Of a stretch of DNA of 64,000 nucleotides, positions 35,569-44,898 are shown piece after piece (positions within the stretch are counted from its first letter, which is position 1; each line of letters starts with the position of its first letter). The notes beneath the pieces are model-generated. The model did not search any database. It was not told where the DNA came from and saw only the letters and a list, made by a program, of their open reading frames with translations. The DNA is from UBA6224 sp963800205. Its GTDB lineage: Bacteria; Patescibacteriota; Saccharimonadia; Saccharimonadales; UBA4665. Where the stretch lies: the NCBI GenBank assembly GCA_963800205.1, contig CAWCZQ010000005.1, forward strand, positions 1 through 64,000, in the 5' to 3' direction. Position numbers and translations under genes: made by a program.

Positions 35569-36443
35569 TGACGAGCGAAGTCGTCCGGGCGTACTATTCG
35601 CTCACAAAGCCAGGAGTTTTATACGGTAATATCCTGACTACTTTTGCTGGTTTTTTGTTCGCGGCGGGTTTTTACGGTACCTTTAACACCATTTTATTTG
35701 TAGGTACTATCGTGGGGACGACATTGGTAATTGGTGCAGCCTGTGCGCTCAATAATGTGTTAGACCAAGATATCGATCAAAAAATGGAACGTACGAAAAA
35801 CCGAGTAATTGTAACTGGTGAAATTGACCGCCGGTCGGCAACTATTTTTGCACTGACGCTACTTATAATCGGATTAGTGACCCTTATCGTGTTCGTTAAT
35901 TGGCTCGTGGTGCTTATTGGAGTAATCGGGTTCGTGGTGTACGTGTGGCTGTACGGTGCGCTGAGTAAACGCATTTCTATCCACGGGACTATGGTGGGAA
36001 GTATATCGGGAGCGATGCCAATTGTGGCCGGCTACTGCGCCGTCGCTAACCGATTCGATCTGGCGGCAGGTTTATTGTTCTTGGCGCTGTTCTTCTGGCA
36101 ATTTCCTGAGTTCTTTTCGATTGCGATTTACCGCCGAAAAGAATATAAGAAGGCTGGTATACCTGTTATGTCAGTCGTGGAGGGTGTTACGAGTACCCGC
36201 TGGCAAATACAGATTTATACCTTCGCCTATGTTATTACCACCTTACTGTTATTTTCGTTCGGCTATGTTGGCTATCTGTACTTCATTGTTATGGTAATTG
36301 CTGGCGGTTGGTGGATTAATTTGGCTTTACGGTATGCTGAGTTTTCGGATATCGATACCTGGGCGCGACACATGTTTCGAATGTCCATACGGCAGCTCTT
36401 ATTACTTTGTCTGATGCTGCCAATTGGCGCCCTCCTACCCTAA
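35568..36443 (+). CDS. cyoE: protoheme IX farnesyltransferase (heme O synthase)
   Basis: 291 aa UbiA-family prenyltransferase with about eight membrane helices. NNVLDQDIDQKMERTKNR contains the aspartate-rich diphosphate-binding site, and a second site lies in KRISIHGTMVGSISGAMP. It makes heme O from heme B for the oxidase encoded upstream. Start is GTG at 35568. Heme B synthesis genes are not seen in this window, so heme may be imported (inference). Confidence 0.93.
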   Translation: MTSEVVRAYYSLTKPGVLYGNILTTFAGFLFAAGFYGTFNTILFVGTIVGTTLVIGAACALNNVLDQDIDQKMERTKNRVIVTGEIDRRSATIFALTLLIIGLVTLIVFVNWLVVLIGVIGFVVYVWLYGALSKRISIHGTMVGSISGAMPIVAGYCAVANRFDLAAGLLFLALFFWQFPEFFSIAIYRRKEYKKAGIPVMSVVEGVTSTRWQIQIYTFAYVITTLLLFSFGYVGYLYFIVMVIAGGWWINLALRYAEFSDIDTWARHMFRMSIRQLLLLCLMLPIGALLP

Positions 36444-36452
36444 TGGTATAGT
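36424..36452 (+). promoter_or_regulatory. putative promoter of the 36473 gene
   Basis: TTGGCG (36424-36429), a 17-nt spacer and TATAGT (36447-36452), inside and just after the end of cyoE. The ATG follows 20 nt later. Confidence 0.45.
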
Positions 36453-36472
36453 AAACAGTAATCTATAAACAC

Positions 36473-38002
36473 ATGGCCTCATTGATGAACCGAAAAGTAT
36501 TCTTACAAAAATTCAGCTCCATTACTGGGTCGCGATGGTTTTTTCGTGCAACGCTCGTTTTGTTTGCACTACAGTCTTCGTGGATTGCGCTAACCGGCCG
36601 ATACCCTCAGGCTTTCGACGAACAGTATCACTTCGGGTTAATAAAATTGCACGCTCAACAGTGGTCGCCGTTTTTTGCTACGCAGCCCGCTGGGGCTGAT
36701 CAGTATGGCGCGGTCGTCCGCGACCCTGATTTGCTGTACCACTATCTGTTGAGCTTTATCTACCGCCCGTTATCCATGTTTATACATAATGAAATTTTTC
36801 AGATTGTGCTGCTGCGCTTTACTAGTGTTGCATTCATTGTGATTGCATTTGTGCTTTTTCGTCGGTTACTTCTTAAAATGGGATTGTCTATTAGTAAGGC
36901 CAATATACTTATTTTCTTTTTCTCACTATTGCCCGTCTTTACTTTGTTGGCCGGTCAGCTCAGTTATGACACGCTCCTATTGGTGGTGACTGCTATCACA
37001 CTGAATTGGCTGGTAGATATTGTTCGTACTCCCGCACAAACCACAAATTGGTTACTAATTCTCCGTCTTATCATTGCTATGTTGCTGTTCTCAACAGTCA
37101 AGTATGCCTTTTTGCCGGTATTTTTTGGTGTAACGATAGTGATCTTCGTTTATTGTTGGAAGCGTAGAAATACACTGTGGTCCGAATTTGTTCGGGCATG
37201 GCTGAAACTCACTATGTTGACTAGAACGATGTATATTATTGCTGCCGTTGTTGCGGTCTGGATCTTTATGGGGTCGATTGGGTTAAATCTCGTCCGCTAT
37301 CACGCCCCAAGCCCTAAGTGTGATCAAGTTATCAGCGTACAAAGCTGCATGGAGTTTGGTCCTTTTGCGAGAGATTATGCGAGCACACATAACGATGACC
37401 ACCCCTCTGCGACCGATTTGGCTGTGTACCCTATTAAATGGACAAGAAACATGATTCGGGAGACATACTTTACGGTTTACAGTTACTTTAATAGTGAGGG
37501 GAAACCAGCTTATTACGGCGGTCAGTCGGTGTACCAATTGAGGACGTTAGGATGGATGATATTTTATCTTAGTGGTATAGGGCTCGTATTTGGCTTACGG
37601 CGACTGCTTTCTCGCAATGTTACCAAAGCTGTATTGTTCGTGAGTGCTATCTATATATTGAGTGTATTTTACGTGAATATTCGTACCTACTATCAAACTG
37701 ACTATGTCATTGCGGTGCATGGACGATATTTGTTCCCTGTAATTATTCCATTTATAGGTTGTGCAGTTTTGGGACTTGGCTATTTACTCGAGGGCGTACC
37801 GAAGAAATATTTTGAGCAGACAAAAGTTGCTCTGATTGTAGTCATGCTTCTTTCTATAGGCACCTTTGCGACGCAAGGAGGAGGATTTGAGACCTATATT
37901 CGCTACAGCGGTGACGGATCTTTCCTGTCGGAAGTTCCTGGCGCTCAATCTGGTAATCGGTTCCTCAGGGACATCTTTACGACTACGATTATTGGCGAAT
38001 AA
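36473..38002 (+). CDS. polytopic membrane protein, GT-C glycosyltransferase-like
   Basis: 509 aa with about ten to twelve membrane helices. The first extracytoplasmic loop carries FDEQYHF, resembling the acidic motif after helix 1 of GT-C enzymes, and the overall plan resembles DUF2142/PMT-type membrane glycosyltransferases that use polyprenyl-phosphate sugars. Cysteines Cys-xn-Cys in the long loop (SPKCDQVISVQSCMEF) could form a disulfide. The sugar and acceptor are unknown. The gene is AT-richer than the cyo operon before it. Confidence 0.65.
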   Translation: MASLMNRKVFLQKFSSITGSRWFFRATLVLFALQSSWIALTGRYPQAFDEQYHFGLIKLHAQQWSPFFATQPAGADQYGAVVRDPDLLYHYLLSFIYRPLSMFIHNEIFQIVLLRFTSVAFIVIAFVLFRRLLLKMGLSISKANILIFFFSLLPVFTLLAGQLSYDTLLLVVTAITLNWLVDIVRTPAQTTNWLLILRLIIAMLLFSTVKYAFLPVFFGVTIVIFVYCWKRRNTLWSEFVRAWLKLTMLTRTMYIIAAVVAVWIFMGSIGLNLVRYHAPSPKCDQVISVQSCMEFGPFARDYASTHNDDHPSATDLAVYPIKWTRNMIRETYFTVYSYFNSEGKPAYYGGQSVYQLRTLGWMIFYLSGIGLVFGLRRLLSRNVTKAVLFVSAIYILSVFYVNIRTYYQTDYVIAVHGRYLFPVIIPFIGCAVLGLGYLLEGVPKKYFEQTKVALIVVMLLSIGTFATQGGGFETYIRYSGDGSFLSEVPGAQSGNRFLRDIFTTTIIGE

Positions 38003-38051
38003 TCGTTAGAGTGGTCAAAAGGCTTTGCTGGGAGACATGAAGCAGTACGCG

Positions 38052-39077
38052 CTAGGTACGTGTTTTTTTGGTGGTTGGCTTGCGCACCCGTCTCTTGCGT
38101 GGCAGCTTACGGGCATTTTTAATGGTACGGGCAAACTTACGCTCGGCTTCGCTGTCGGCGTAACGAGCTATCGGAGCATTCAGTAATACGGGATCTTGAT
38201 GTTCCTTTTTGTCGATATCCGTCAGTAGTTCAATGGCATGTTTTTCGAGTAGCCATTCACGACCTGGTGCAGTTTCACCGATGGCAGTAATTTGCCAGAC
38301 GCCGGTCGTAATCTCACTGCTTGTCATGGCAACTAGCGGACTTGCAAGCATGAGGGGGCTCTGTGGCAAACGAAAGTTTGCATATTGAATGAGTTGAAGA
38401 CCCTTGTCGATGTCGGATACGAACAGTTCAATTGCAATAGTACGGATTCCTCGCGGTGAAACCCGAACTCCTTGAATGTTCTGATTATTCAGCCAGATAA
38501 TTTCACCGTTGAGGTCGCGCAGTCGTGTACTCCGCAACGTTATGCGCTCGACCACGCCTTGGAGGTCCATGAACGGCTCTACTCTTATGTGATCCCCTAC
38601 CCCATACCATTGTTCCGCCATCATAAAGCTGCCCGCTGCGACATCGCGGAGGGCTGGGCCTAAGGCATTCCCGACTATAACGATAAAAATAACACTAGCA
38701 CCGACCGCCGTGGCGGGATTGTGGTACGGATACGCAAAGTTCCACCAAAAATATATAGCAATTGCCAGCAGTATGGCACGTATGAGCGCGATAGAAAGTA
38801 CTATATATGTTTCGATCCGTCGTAAGCGTAGCACATCTTGGAGGTTCTCAGTTTTGTCGGCTTGGTGAGCGACGCTAATGGCTGTGCGACGCAGGACAAT
38901 GGCAATAAGTCGTCCAATCCCGACGGCGAGGAATAGGCAAATGAGTAATATACCTAGTGAATGAAAGTTAAAGAATGTATCGAGTAATTTTCGAAAAATA
39001 CTTTGCGACTGTTCGATAGACTGGTCTATGTCGTTCGATGCAGCGGCGATGATGGTGGTGATTTTGGTTACTATCAT
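38052..39077 (-). CDS. MscS-family mechanosensitive ion channel
   Basis: 341 aa. Three membrane helices are followed by the MscS core NALGPALRDVAAGSFMMAEQ, YGVGDHIRV and GVVERITLRSTRLRDLNGE, then the cytosolic vestibule (beta and alpha-beta domains). A very basic C-terminal tail (RKLPRKRRVRKPTTKKTRT) follows. It probably protects against osmotic downshock along with MscL at 23290. It is convergent with the preceding gene and divergent from the LCP gene. Confidence 0.85.
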   Translation of the reverse strand: MIVTKITTIIAAASNDIDQSIEQSQSIFRKLLDTFFNFHSLGILLICLFLAVGIGRLIAIVLRRTAISVAHQADKTENLQDVLRLRRIETYIVLSIALIRAILLAIAIYFWWNFAYPYHNPATAVGASVIFIVIVGNALGPALRDVAAGSFMMAEQWYGVGDHIRVEPFMDLQGVVERITLRSTRLRDLNGEIIWLNNQNIQGVRVSPRGIRTIAIELFVSDIDKGLQLIQYANFRLPQSPLMLASPLVAMTSSEITTGVWQITAIGETAPGREWLLEKHAIELLTDIDKKEHQDPVLLNAPIARYADSEAERKFARTIKNARKLPRKRRVRKPTTKKTRT

Positions 39078-39187
39078 GGGATAAGTCTAGGGACTAACCT
39101 ACTTATTATACCGTTCAGCAACAGCGACGCAATCGTAGTTACGGTGCAGAAATTAAGGAGGTATCGTGTATACTAATATGCAACGCT

Positions 39188-40723
39188 ATGCAAAATAAAA
39201 GGCCCCAGCGACCGGTCATAGATAACTTCATTCCTGCCGGTCGACCGCTTGGTCAACGTCCAGGTCGGCCTCGCCAATCCTTCCCTGACGTTGGGGTTAC
39301 CATGCCAACATATCGAGGTTCTATTTCGACCGGTGCTACCGCCGTTCGATCGCCACGTCCAACCGATACAAAAAAGAAGCGCAAACCGTGGCGCTGGACT
39401 AAAAAACGGGTCATTTTACTTCTTTTACTACCGTTTCTCCTCATTACGCTGTGGCTAGGAATTAAGTTTGGTTTTAATGCTGCCCGCATCTTCAACGGTA
39501 ACTTGTTTAGTATATTTACGACGACGCAGTTGAAGGGTGAAGAAAATGGTAGAGTCAACTTTTTGCTAGCGGGTAATTCGGCTGACGACGCAGGCCATAA
39601 CGGTGGCGAGCTGACCGATTCTATTATGATTATTAGCTTGGACACACGAAACCATAAAGCTATCATTATTAGTGTGCCCCGTGACTTATATGTGGATATA
39701 GACGGCTATGGACACGCTAAGATCAACGAAGCCTATGTGGCCGGCAAACGACAACACTTTAACGAAAATGGTTACGCACCCGGCGGCATGGGGTTGCTCG
39801 AGAAGACTCTTTACGAAAATCTTGGGATAAAAGCCAATTACTATGCCTTGATAAATTACAGTGCCCTACGGGAAGCCGTGAATGCAGTGGGCGGTGTCGA
39901 TATCGTGGTTAAGAGTGACAACCCAAACGGCCTCTATGACCCTAGTATTGACTGGACTACCAATGGTCCTTTGGTAGATCTTTCCAATGGTAAGCACCAT
40001 CTAAATGGACAACAGGCCCTTGACCTAGCGAGGGCCCGCGGCGACGCCCGTGGCAGTTACGGGTATGCTAACAGTGATTTTACTCGTACAGAAAACCAGC
40101 GAAAATTGTTGCTATCGCTCAAATCAGAAATCTTTAGCACCGGAGTCTTAGCCAATCCAATAAAAGTATCCAACTTGTTTGATTCTCTCGGCAAAAATGT
40201 GAAGACCGATATGGAGCTCAGTGAAGTGCGGCGACTGTACGATTTGATGAAGCAAGTGGATGACGGACAACTTAAATCATATGGACTGAACGATCTAAAC
40301 GGCAAGAATTACCTGACGTCCTCACGTACAAGTACCGGTCAATCGACGCTCGTGCCGGCCGCCGGCCTCGATAACTTTACCGACATCAAGCAAGCGCTTC
40401 GACGCTTAATGAGCAGTAGCCAAGTTACCAAAGAAAGTGCCAAGGTTGTGGTATTGAATGGTACCGACGTCAATGGGTTGGCCAGCAAAAACGAAGCTGT
40501 CCTCGAAAACCGTAATATTACCGTCGAAGCCGTCGGTGATGCCGTCGAAACTGCCGATACGACGTATATAATAGCGGTGCATGGCACAGAAAAGCCAGCG
40601 ACACTTACCATGCTCAAACGGCTCTACGGCAGCCATATCGTCAAAAAAAATCCCTATCAGAGCACGTATAACGACGCAGATTTTATCATTGTGCTCGGCA
40701 ATGATAAGGTAGCGAGCCGCTAG
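39188..40723 (+). CDS. LCP-family (LytR-CpsA-Psr) cell-wall ligase with LytR_C domain
   Basis: 511 aa. A basic, Pro/Arg-rich cytoplasmic N-terminus of about 75 residues precedes one membrane helix (KKRVILLLLLPFLLITLWLG) and an external LCP domain (RVNFLLAGNS, SVPRDLYVDIDG, KINEAYVAG, LINYSALREAVNAVGGVDIV, LDLARARGD). A LytR_C domain closes the protein (AKVVVLNGTDVNGLASKNEA). LCP enzymes transfer glycopolymers from a lipid carrier to peptidoglycan. TATACT lies 13 nt ahead of the ATG. Confidence 0.93.
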   Translation: MQNKRPQRPVIDNFIPAGRPLGQRPGRPRQSFPDVGVTMPTYRGSISTGATAVRSPRPTDTKKKRKPWRWTKKRVILLLLLPFLLITLWLGIKFGFNAARIFNGNLFSIFTTTQLKGEENGRVNFLLAGNSADDAGHNGGELTDSIMIISLDTRNHKAIIISVPRDLYVDIDGYGHAKINEAYVAGKRQHFNENGYAPGGMGLLEKTLYENLGIKANYYALINYSALREAVNAVGGVDIVVKSDNPNGLYDPSIDWTTNGPLVDLSNGKHHLNGQQALDLARARGDARGSYGYANSDFTRTENQRKLLLSLKSEIFSTGVLANPIKVSNLFDSLGKNVKTDMELSEVRRLYDLMKQVDDGQLKSYGLNDLNGKNYLTSSRTSTGQSTLVPAAGLDNFTDIKQALRRLMSSSQVTKESAKVVVLNGTDVNGLASKNEAVLENRNITVEAVGDAVETADTTYIIAVHGTEKPATLTMLKRLYGSHIVKKNPYQSTYNDADFIIVLGNDKVASR

Positions 40724-40829
40724 CCTCAAAAATCACTGATTGTCTGTGGACTATTTAACAGTCACGCTCGTTACTACTCCGCTATGCTAAGGCAACTAAT
40801 TCACTAACGTAACCAGTAAGGAGATCGCT

Positions 40830-40925
40830 ATGGCCGTACCTGAATTCGCCAGTCTTACGCGCCAGCTAGATACTGCACAAGCAGAGCGGCTACGAAAGTA
40901 TCGAGAGAAACATTCTCGCGACTAG
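40830..40925 (+). CDS. 31-aa small protein with strong ribosome site
   Basis: ATG at 40830 is preceded by AAGGAG at 6 nt spacing, and the frame stops at 40925. The peptide starts MAVPEFASLTRQLDTAQAER and ends in a charged helix, LRKYREKHSRD. Not recognised. It lies between the LCP and Crp genes on the same strand. Confidence 0.5.
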   Translation: MAVPEFASLTRQLDTAQAERLRKYREKHSRD

Positions 40926-40986
40926 ACAGCTCCTACTGCTGATGGTATGACTATGATGTCATGCCAAAAACGTGTACACTTACGAT

Positions 40987-41670
40987 ATGACAAATGACGA
41001 CCTAACATTTGACCGTTTCCTAGACCGTTACCCTACTAAGCGTTTCAGTAAGGGCGAGATAGTTATATTTCAAGGTGAGGCTCCTCGCAGCGCCTATGTC
41101 GTGAAAGATGGTGTGATAAAAGCCTATAATCTGAGCGTGCAAGGCGACGAAAAGCCCGTTGATTTTTATACGAATCAAGATGTGTTCCCTACTCCGTGGT
41201 CTTTCGGGAAAGCACCAAATTCGTATTTTTATTATGAGGCTTTTACTGACGTTGAGGTGTATTCTGTCCCTCGTGACGACTATATTGAGTTTTTACAGAA
41301 AAGTCCGCACTACGCCTACGACATGCTGGGGCGATACGTCATTGATTATCTCGGTAATACCATGCGCCTCAATGCCCTACAGCACTCTCGAGCTAGTGAT
41401 AAGCTGCTATACACCCTGCACTATTTGACTCTGACCCACGGACGGGAAATTGAGCCAAAACAAGTTGAAATTACCCTCAGTCTCACCCACCAAGATTTTG
41501 CCAACTTGACCGGGCTTACAAGAGAAACTGCCGCTACTGAGCTAAATAAGCTGAAGAATGCTGGTGTTATCACCTATGGCAAGCATACTCTGTATCAAGT
41601 ATGGCTCGATAAACTTCAGGCCGTGATCAACGACCAGTTCATTGCCGATGTACAGATGTCGCTCGATTAG
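40987..41670 (+). CDS. Crp/Fnr-family transcription regulator
   Basis: 227 aa. The N-terminal cyclic-nucleotide-binding-like beta barrel (FSKGEIVIFQGEAPRSAYVV) is followed by a dimer helix and a C-terminal winged helix (LTHQDFANLTGLTRETAATE) of the Crp family. The canonical cAMP phosphate-binding Arg-Ser pair is not evident, and no Cys cluster for an iron-sulfur centre is seen, so the signal is unknown. A GTG at 40972 also opens the frame, but TACACT (40975-40980) lies 6 nt ahead of the ATG at 40987, making that the likely start. Target genes cannot be told. Confidence 0.85.
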   Translation: MTNDDLTFDRFLDRYPTKRFSKGEIVIFQGEAPRSAYVVKDGVIKAYNLSVQGDEKPVDFYTNQDVFPTPWSFGKAPNSYFYYEAFTDVEVYSVPRDDYIEFLQKSPHYAYDMLGRYVIDYLGNTMRLNALQHSRASDKLLYTLHYLTLTHGREIEPKQVEITLSLTHQDFANLTGLTRETAATELNKLKNAGVITYGKHTLYQVWLDKLQAVINDQFIADVQMSLD

Positions 41671-41690
41671 CTTAGTACTATCTGATATAA

Positions 41691-41720
41691 AAAATCCCTT
41701 CGTTATGGCGAAGGGATTTT
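41691..41720. terminator. bidirectional Rho-independent terminator
   Basis: AAAATCCCTTCG pairs perfectly with CGAAGGGATTTT around a TTATGG loop. It lies between the convergent Crp gene and the response-regulator gene and can end both transcripts. Confidence 0.92.
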
Positions 41721-41746
41721 ATGTTGCGACAGGCATTGACTGCCCG

Positions 41747-42136
41747 TTATTTTTGAGCGCTAGCTGGTTGTTTACCGTTCAGGGCCTCATTGATGACATG
41801 CGACAAATTTTGTGGTGCTGTCCACGATTTAATAATGCAACGATGAGCACCGAGATTGTAGGCTTCGTTTACCTCTGGCGAGTTCTCCATATTTGTAAAA
41901 ATCAATACCTTAACTTTCTTGTGCTTGGCAAGGTCAAAGTTTTTCAAAAATTCTAAGCCACCCATTATTGGCATGAGCAAATCGAGTAATATCAGTTCTG
42001 GTTCTTGTTGAGATGCTTTGTCGAGGGCTTCCTCGCCATTGAATGCAGAGTTAACGTTATGTCCTTCGCTTTCGAGGATCATTTGATACGCCTGATTTAG
42101 GTCTTTATCATCTTCAACAATCAAAATATCAGCCAT
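41747..42136 (-). CDS. response regulator, receiver domain only
   Basis: 129 aa CheY-like receiver. The acidic pair is in ILIVEDDKDL (Asp9/Asp10), the phosphoacceptor Asp52 in LILLDLLMP, and the switch Thr and Lys in LIFTNMENS and CIIKSW. There is no output domain. GAGGT lies 6 nt before the ATG. It lies 91 bp downstream of the histidine kinase and is the likely phosphotransfer partner. Confidence 0.9.
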   Translation of the reverse strand: MADILIVEDDKDLNQAYQMILESEGHNVNSAFNGEEALDKASQQEPELILLDLLMPIMGGLEFLKNFDLAKHKKVKVLIFTNMENSPEVNEAYNLGAHRCIIKSWTAPQNLSHVINEALNGKQPASAQK

Positions 42137-42227
42137 TAGTACCTCACGAGTTAATTTGCTTTTTCAGGATACCTTATAGTTTTACCATAACATATATCCT
42201 CAACAGTATGATTTCTTACATCAAATA

Positions 42228-43415
42228 TCATAGATTACTGTTTATAAAAGGTGCGTTTTCTCCGTCAAGTCGTTGCTTGCCGGAGTATTTGAGCGGTAGT
42301 CGCACGTAGAAGGTACTTCCCTGGTTTTCGTCGCTCTTAAACCATATTGTACCGCCCAGCGCTTCTACGAGACCCTTGACCAAGTAGAGGCCTAAACCTG
42401 TGCCACTGGTTTCTTGACGAACTACATTTTGCGCACGATAAAATTTAGTAAAGATTTGGCTTTGGGCGGTTTTGGGAATACCCATGCCATTATCACTGAC
42501 GCTTATGGTAGCCGACTTGGTGGCTTTGGTGATTCTTACCGTAACTTCTCCATTTTCTGGGGTATATTTGAGAGCATTAGAAACGAGATTCACAATAATT
42601 TCTTTGGTTATCAGATTGTCGGCTTTGATAATGACCGCATCCTTCGGTAGCCGACTATTTAGCGTAATGCTTTTGGTGCTAGCGGTCAGAGCCATTTCTT
42701 TGAATACTTCTTCGGTGAGGTGGTTGAGATTGACGTTTTTTGGCGAGATTATGACATTACCACTCTCGATCCTCGAAACGTTCAGTAAGGTACTGATTAG
42801 TTCATTCATGCGATTACTGGCACTGACGATAGTGCGCAATGATTTCTTCTGTTGGGGCGTTATTGGCCCCATAAAACCATCGAGCAGCATGTGTGAATAT
42901 GTCTTTATTGCAGACAATGGGGTACGAAGCTGGTGTGAAGCCAATGATATAAAGTCACTTTTCATGCGGTCTATTTCGTATTCTTGGGTGACGTCTCGGA
43001 AAACTTCTATCGCTCCTATTGGGCGGTCAGCTAGGACTAACGGCGAAACAGTAGCAGCCACCGGAATTAGTGATCCATCCCCGATTCGATAGAGTGTACG
43101 CTCATTGACGGGCTTGCCGGTAAGAAATGCTCGAGTAATCGGGCGATCCATGAGGCTGATAGCTTCGCCATTTTCGTGGTATGCAGGAATTGCCTTCGGG
43201 AACCATGCGCCTATAAGATCGGTTTCTTTGAAACCGAGTATGGCAAGGGCAGCTTTGTTGACCTTGGTGATACGTCCCAGTTCGTCGGTGGCTATTGCTC
43301 CATCACCAATACTACTGAATAGGGCCTCGGCTTGAGCGTAGGCTTCTATGGCTGACTGGAGTGTCGCATTAGGTAATAGCTCCTCGGTTGATGTTGTGGC
43401 GGGCTTTGGTGTCAT
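42228..43415 (-). CDS. PAS-domain sensor histidine kinase
   Basis: 395 aa. A PAS domain (about 28-145), a HisKA dimerisation domain with phosphoacceptor His161 in SLASHQLRTPLSAIKTYSHM, and a catalytic ATPase domain with N box VNLVSNALKYTPENG, G1 DNGMGIP and G2 GTGLGLYLVKG. No membrane segment, so it is cytosolic or bound to the neighbouring membrane protein. It overlaps the 89-aa gene by 4 bp (ATGA) and the receiver gene follows. Confidence 0.93.
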   Translation of the reverse strand: MTPKPATTSTEELLPNATLQSAIEAYAQAEALFSSIGDGAIATDELGRITKVNKAALAILGFKETDLIGAWFPKAIPAYHENGEAISLMDRPITRAFLTGKPVNERTLYRIGDGSLIPVAATVSPLVLADRPIGAIEVFRDVTQEYEIDRMKSDFISLASHQLRTPLSAIKTYSHMLLDGFMGPITPQQKKSLRTIVSASNRMNELISTLLNVSRIESGNVIISPKNVNLNHLTEEVFKEMALTASTKSITLNSRLPKDAVIIKADNLITKEIIVNLVSNALKYTPENGEVTVRITKATKSATISVSDNGMGIPKTAQSQIFTKFYRAQNVVRQETSGTGLGLYLVKGLVEALGGTIWFKSDENQGSTFYVRLPLKYSGKQRLDGENAPFINSNL

Positions 43416-43681
43416 TGCCGAGGCCTCTGTTCGTCTTGCTCAATTTGGCGTAACTGATGCACGTACTCTTCTATCAGTTGGCTATCTTCTGTTAAGAATG
43501 AAACCGATATTCTAATCCAGTCAATAAGTTTTGATATGTCCTCAGCAATTAATTGATGAGGTTCTTTGTCGAGATGATTCTTGACTTGACGGTCGATAAA
43601 ACGTTCAGCAGCCGGCCCGAGATATGTTTGAGTTGTTTCAATTACTCTCTGGTAGACATTCGAGGACTTTTTACTATTCAT
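43412..43681 (-). CDS. small helical protein of the two-component operon
   Basis: 89 aa, charged and helical, not recognised. It lies between a membrane protein (gap 3 bp) and the histidine kinase (overlap 4 bp), so it is almost certainly cotranslated and may connect them. LGPAAERFIDRQVKNHLD near the middle is the most structured-looking part. Confidence 0.7.
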   Translation of the reverse strand: MNSKKSSNVYQRVIETTQTYLGPAAERFIDRQVKNHLDKEPHQLIAEDISKLIDWIRISVSFLTEDSQLIEEYVHQLRQIEQDEQRPRQ

Positions 43682-43684
43682 AAG

Positions 43685-44593
43685 CTATATTTCTTCTATT
43701 TTCTGCAGTCCATTAACACCATTGATTATGAGTAGATAACCATGAGAAATACCGAGCAGCAGCAAGTAATCGATAAGCAGAACAACATTGAGAGAAAAAT
43801 CACCGACGTGAGAAATAAATACCGAATTAAGATATTGCATAAGGATAGAAGCAACTATCAAAACTATTAAGCCAGCAGACAGTCTACCGAGTGACCGCTT
43901 ATAAAGCAAACCGCTAGTTGTCCGAGCATGCATGGAGATATCAAAAGCGGCGATAAGACCCGAGAACCAGGCATAGAGGTACGGAATAATGACGGTACAC
44001 AACAGTAATATAATGGGAAGATGATCGGCGGCATTTCCCTGCTGATCGCGCAAATGAAGAATAAGGTAGCTGTAGACACTGGCGATAAAAGCGAAGAGTA
44101 GAATCAGCAGCCGACTGTTTGGCAGACTGGCATAATTATGGCGAGCGGTCACTAGCTTACGGGCACCGTTTGCTATGAGAGAGAATGCCACTAAGGGAAA
44201 CGCTAGCGAAATATAATTTTGTAAAATCACGGCAGCCGTACTAAAAGAGGTAATGTGATCGGCTATGCCAGTAAATATTAATGCGGTAAAGGCTTGGACT
44301 ACGAGTCCCCAGGACAAAATCATAACTCCATCTGCTATCTTTGCGAAGGCTCCTTCTTCTTTCGATTTACGAATGCTTGAGACGTATTTCTGAAGTTTTC
44401 CATAGCCAAAGAATGCCATAAACCACACACCAAACAGTGGTAGAGCGGTTATAAAGGCGATGATATGGGCTTGACTCAAGCTAAAGTTGTAAGCTTCTCT
44501 GGTTTCACGACTGAGCGGAATAAGCAGACCGAGGAAAGTGTACGCCAAAACAAGCAGAGCATATAAATAGACTGAATACGATCTGATTTTCAT
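43685..44593 (-). CDS. polytopic membrane protein, first gene of the two-component operon
   Basis: 302 aa with about eight membrane helices and few charged loops; not recognised. A longer frame continues up to 44800, but the helix-rich region starts at MKIRSYSVYLYALLVLAY (ATG 44593), with GGGAGG 13 nt upstream. By position it could be a sensor or a transporter whose state is read by the cytosolic PAS kinase (inference). Confidence 0.65.
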   Translation of the reverse strand: MKIRSYSVYLYALLVLAYTFLGLLIPLSRETREAYNFSLSQAHIIAFITALPLFGVWFMAFFGYGKLQKYVSSIRKSKEEGAFAKIADGVMILSWGLVVQAFTALIFTGIADHITSFSTAAVILQNYISLAFPLVAFSLIANGARKLVTARHNYASLPNSRLLILLFAFIASVYSYLILHLRDQQGNAADHLPIILLLCTVIIPYLYAWFSGLIAAFDISMHARTTSGLLYKRSLGRLSAGLIVLIVASILMQYLNSVFISHVGDFSLNVVLLIDYLLLLGISHGYLLIINGVNGLQKIEEI

Positions 44594-44862
44594 GTATGTT
44601 TTACGGCCTCCCGTGGAACTGTGGTATGTGTCGGACTTATGAACCATATCGAAATTTCCGTCTAATGACTGTATAAAACTTAACATAAAATGATGCTTTA
44701 TTTCTATAAGGCGTGTCGTTCGGCAGTGTTTGCTAAGGAAATCTATTAGGCAAACCCACCTCTGTTTTACATAAATCTCCAGGAAACCAACGCGGCACAT
44801 AACATTTAGGTAGGCTGTACAGAACTAATGCCCCAAATAGCGTGCAGAAACGAAAGATATAT
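44594..44862. other. gap upstream of the two-component operon
   Basis: No gene is recognised here. The open frame that extends from 44593 up to 44800 does not look like real coding sequence. AT-rich stretches could hold the promoter of the minus-strand operon, but I cannot pick one. Hairpin and tRNA structures follow from 44863. Confidence 0.4.
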
Positions 44863-44892
44863 AAAAAGCTCAGCTACTCGGCTGAGCTTTTT
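44863..44892 (-). terminator. Rho-independent terminator behind the tRNA-Gln 3' fragment
   Basis: AAAAAGCTCAGC pairs with GCTGAGCTTTTT around TACTCG. It parallels the terminator of the intact tRNA-Gln (45022-45050) and is preceded by the same CCATATAAA flank, so it was copied together with the tRNA end. Confidence 0.85.
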
Positions 44893-44898
44893 ATATGG

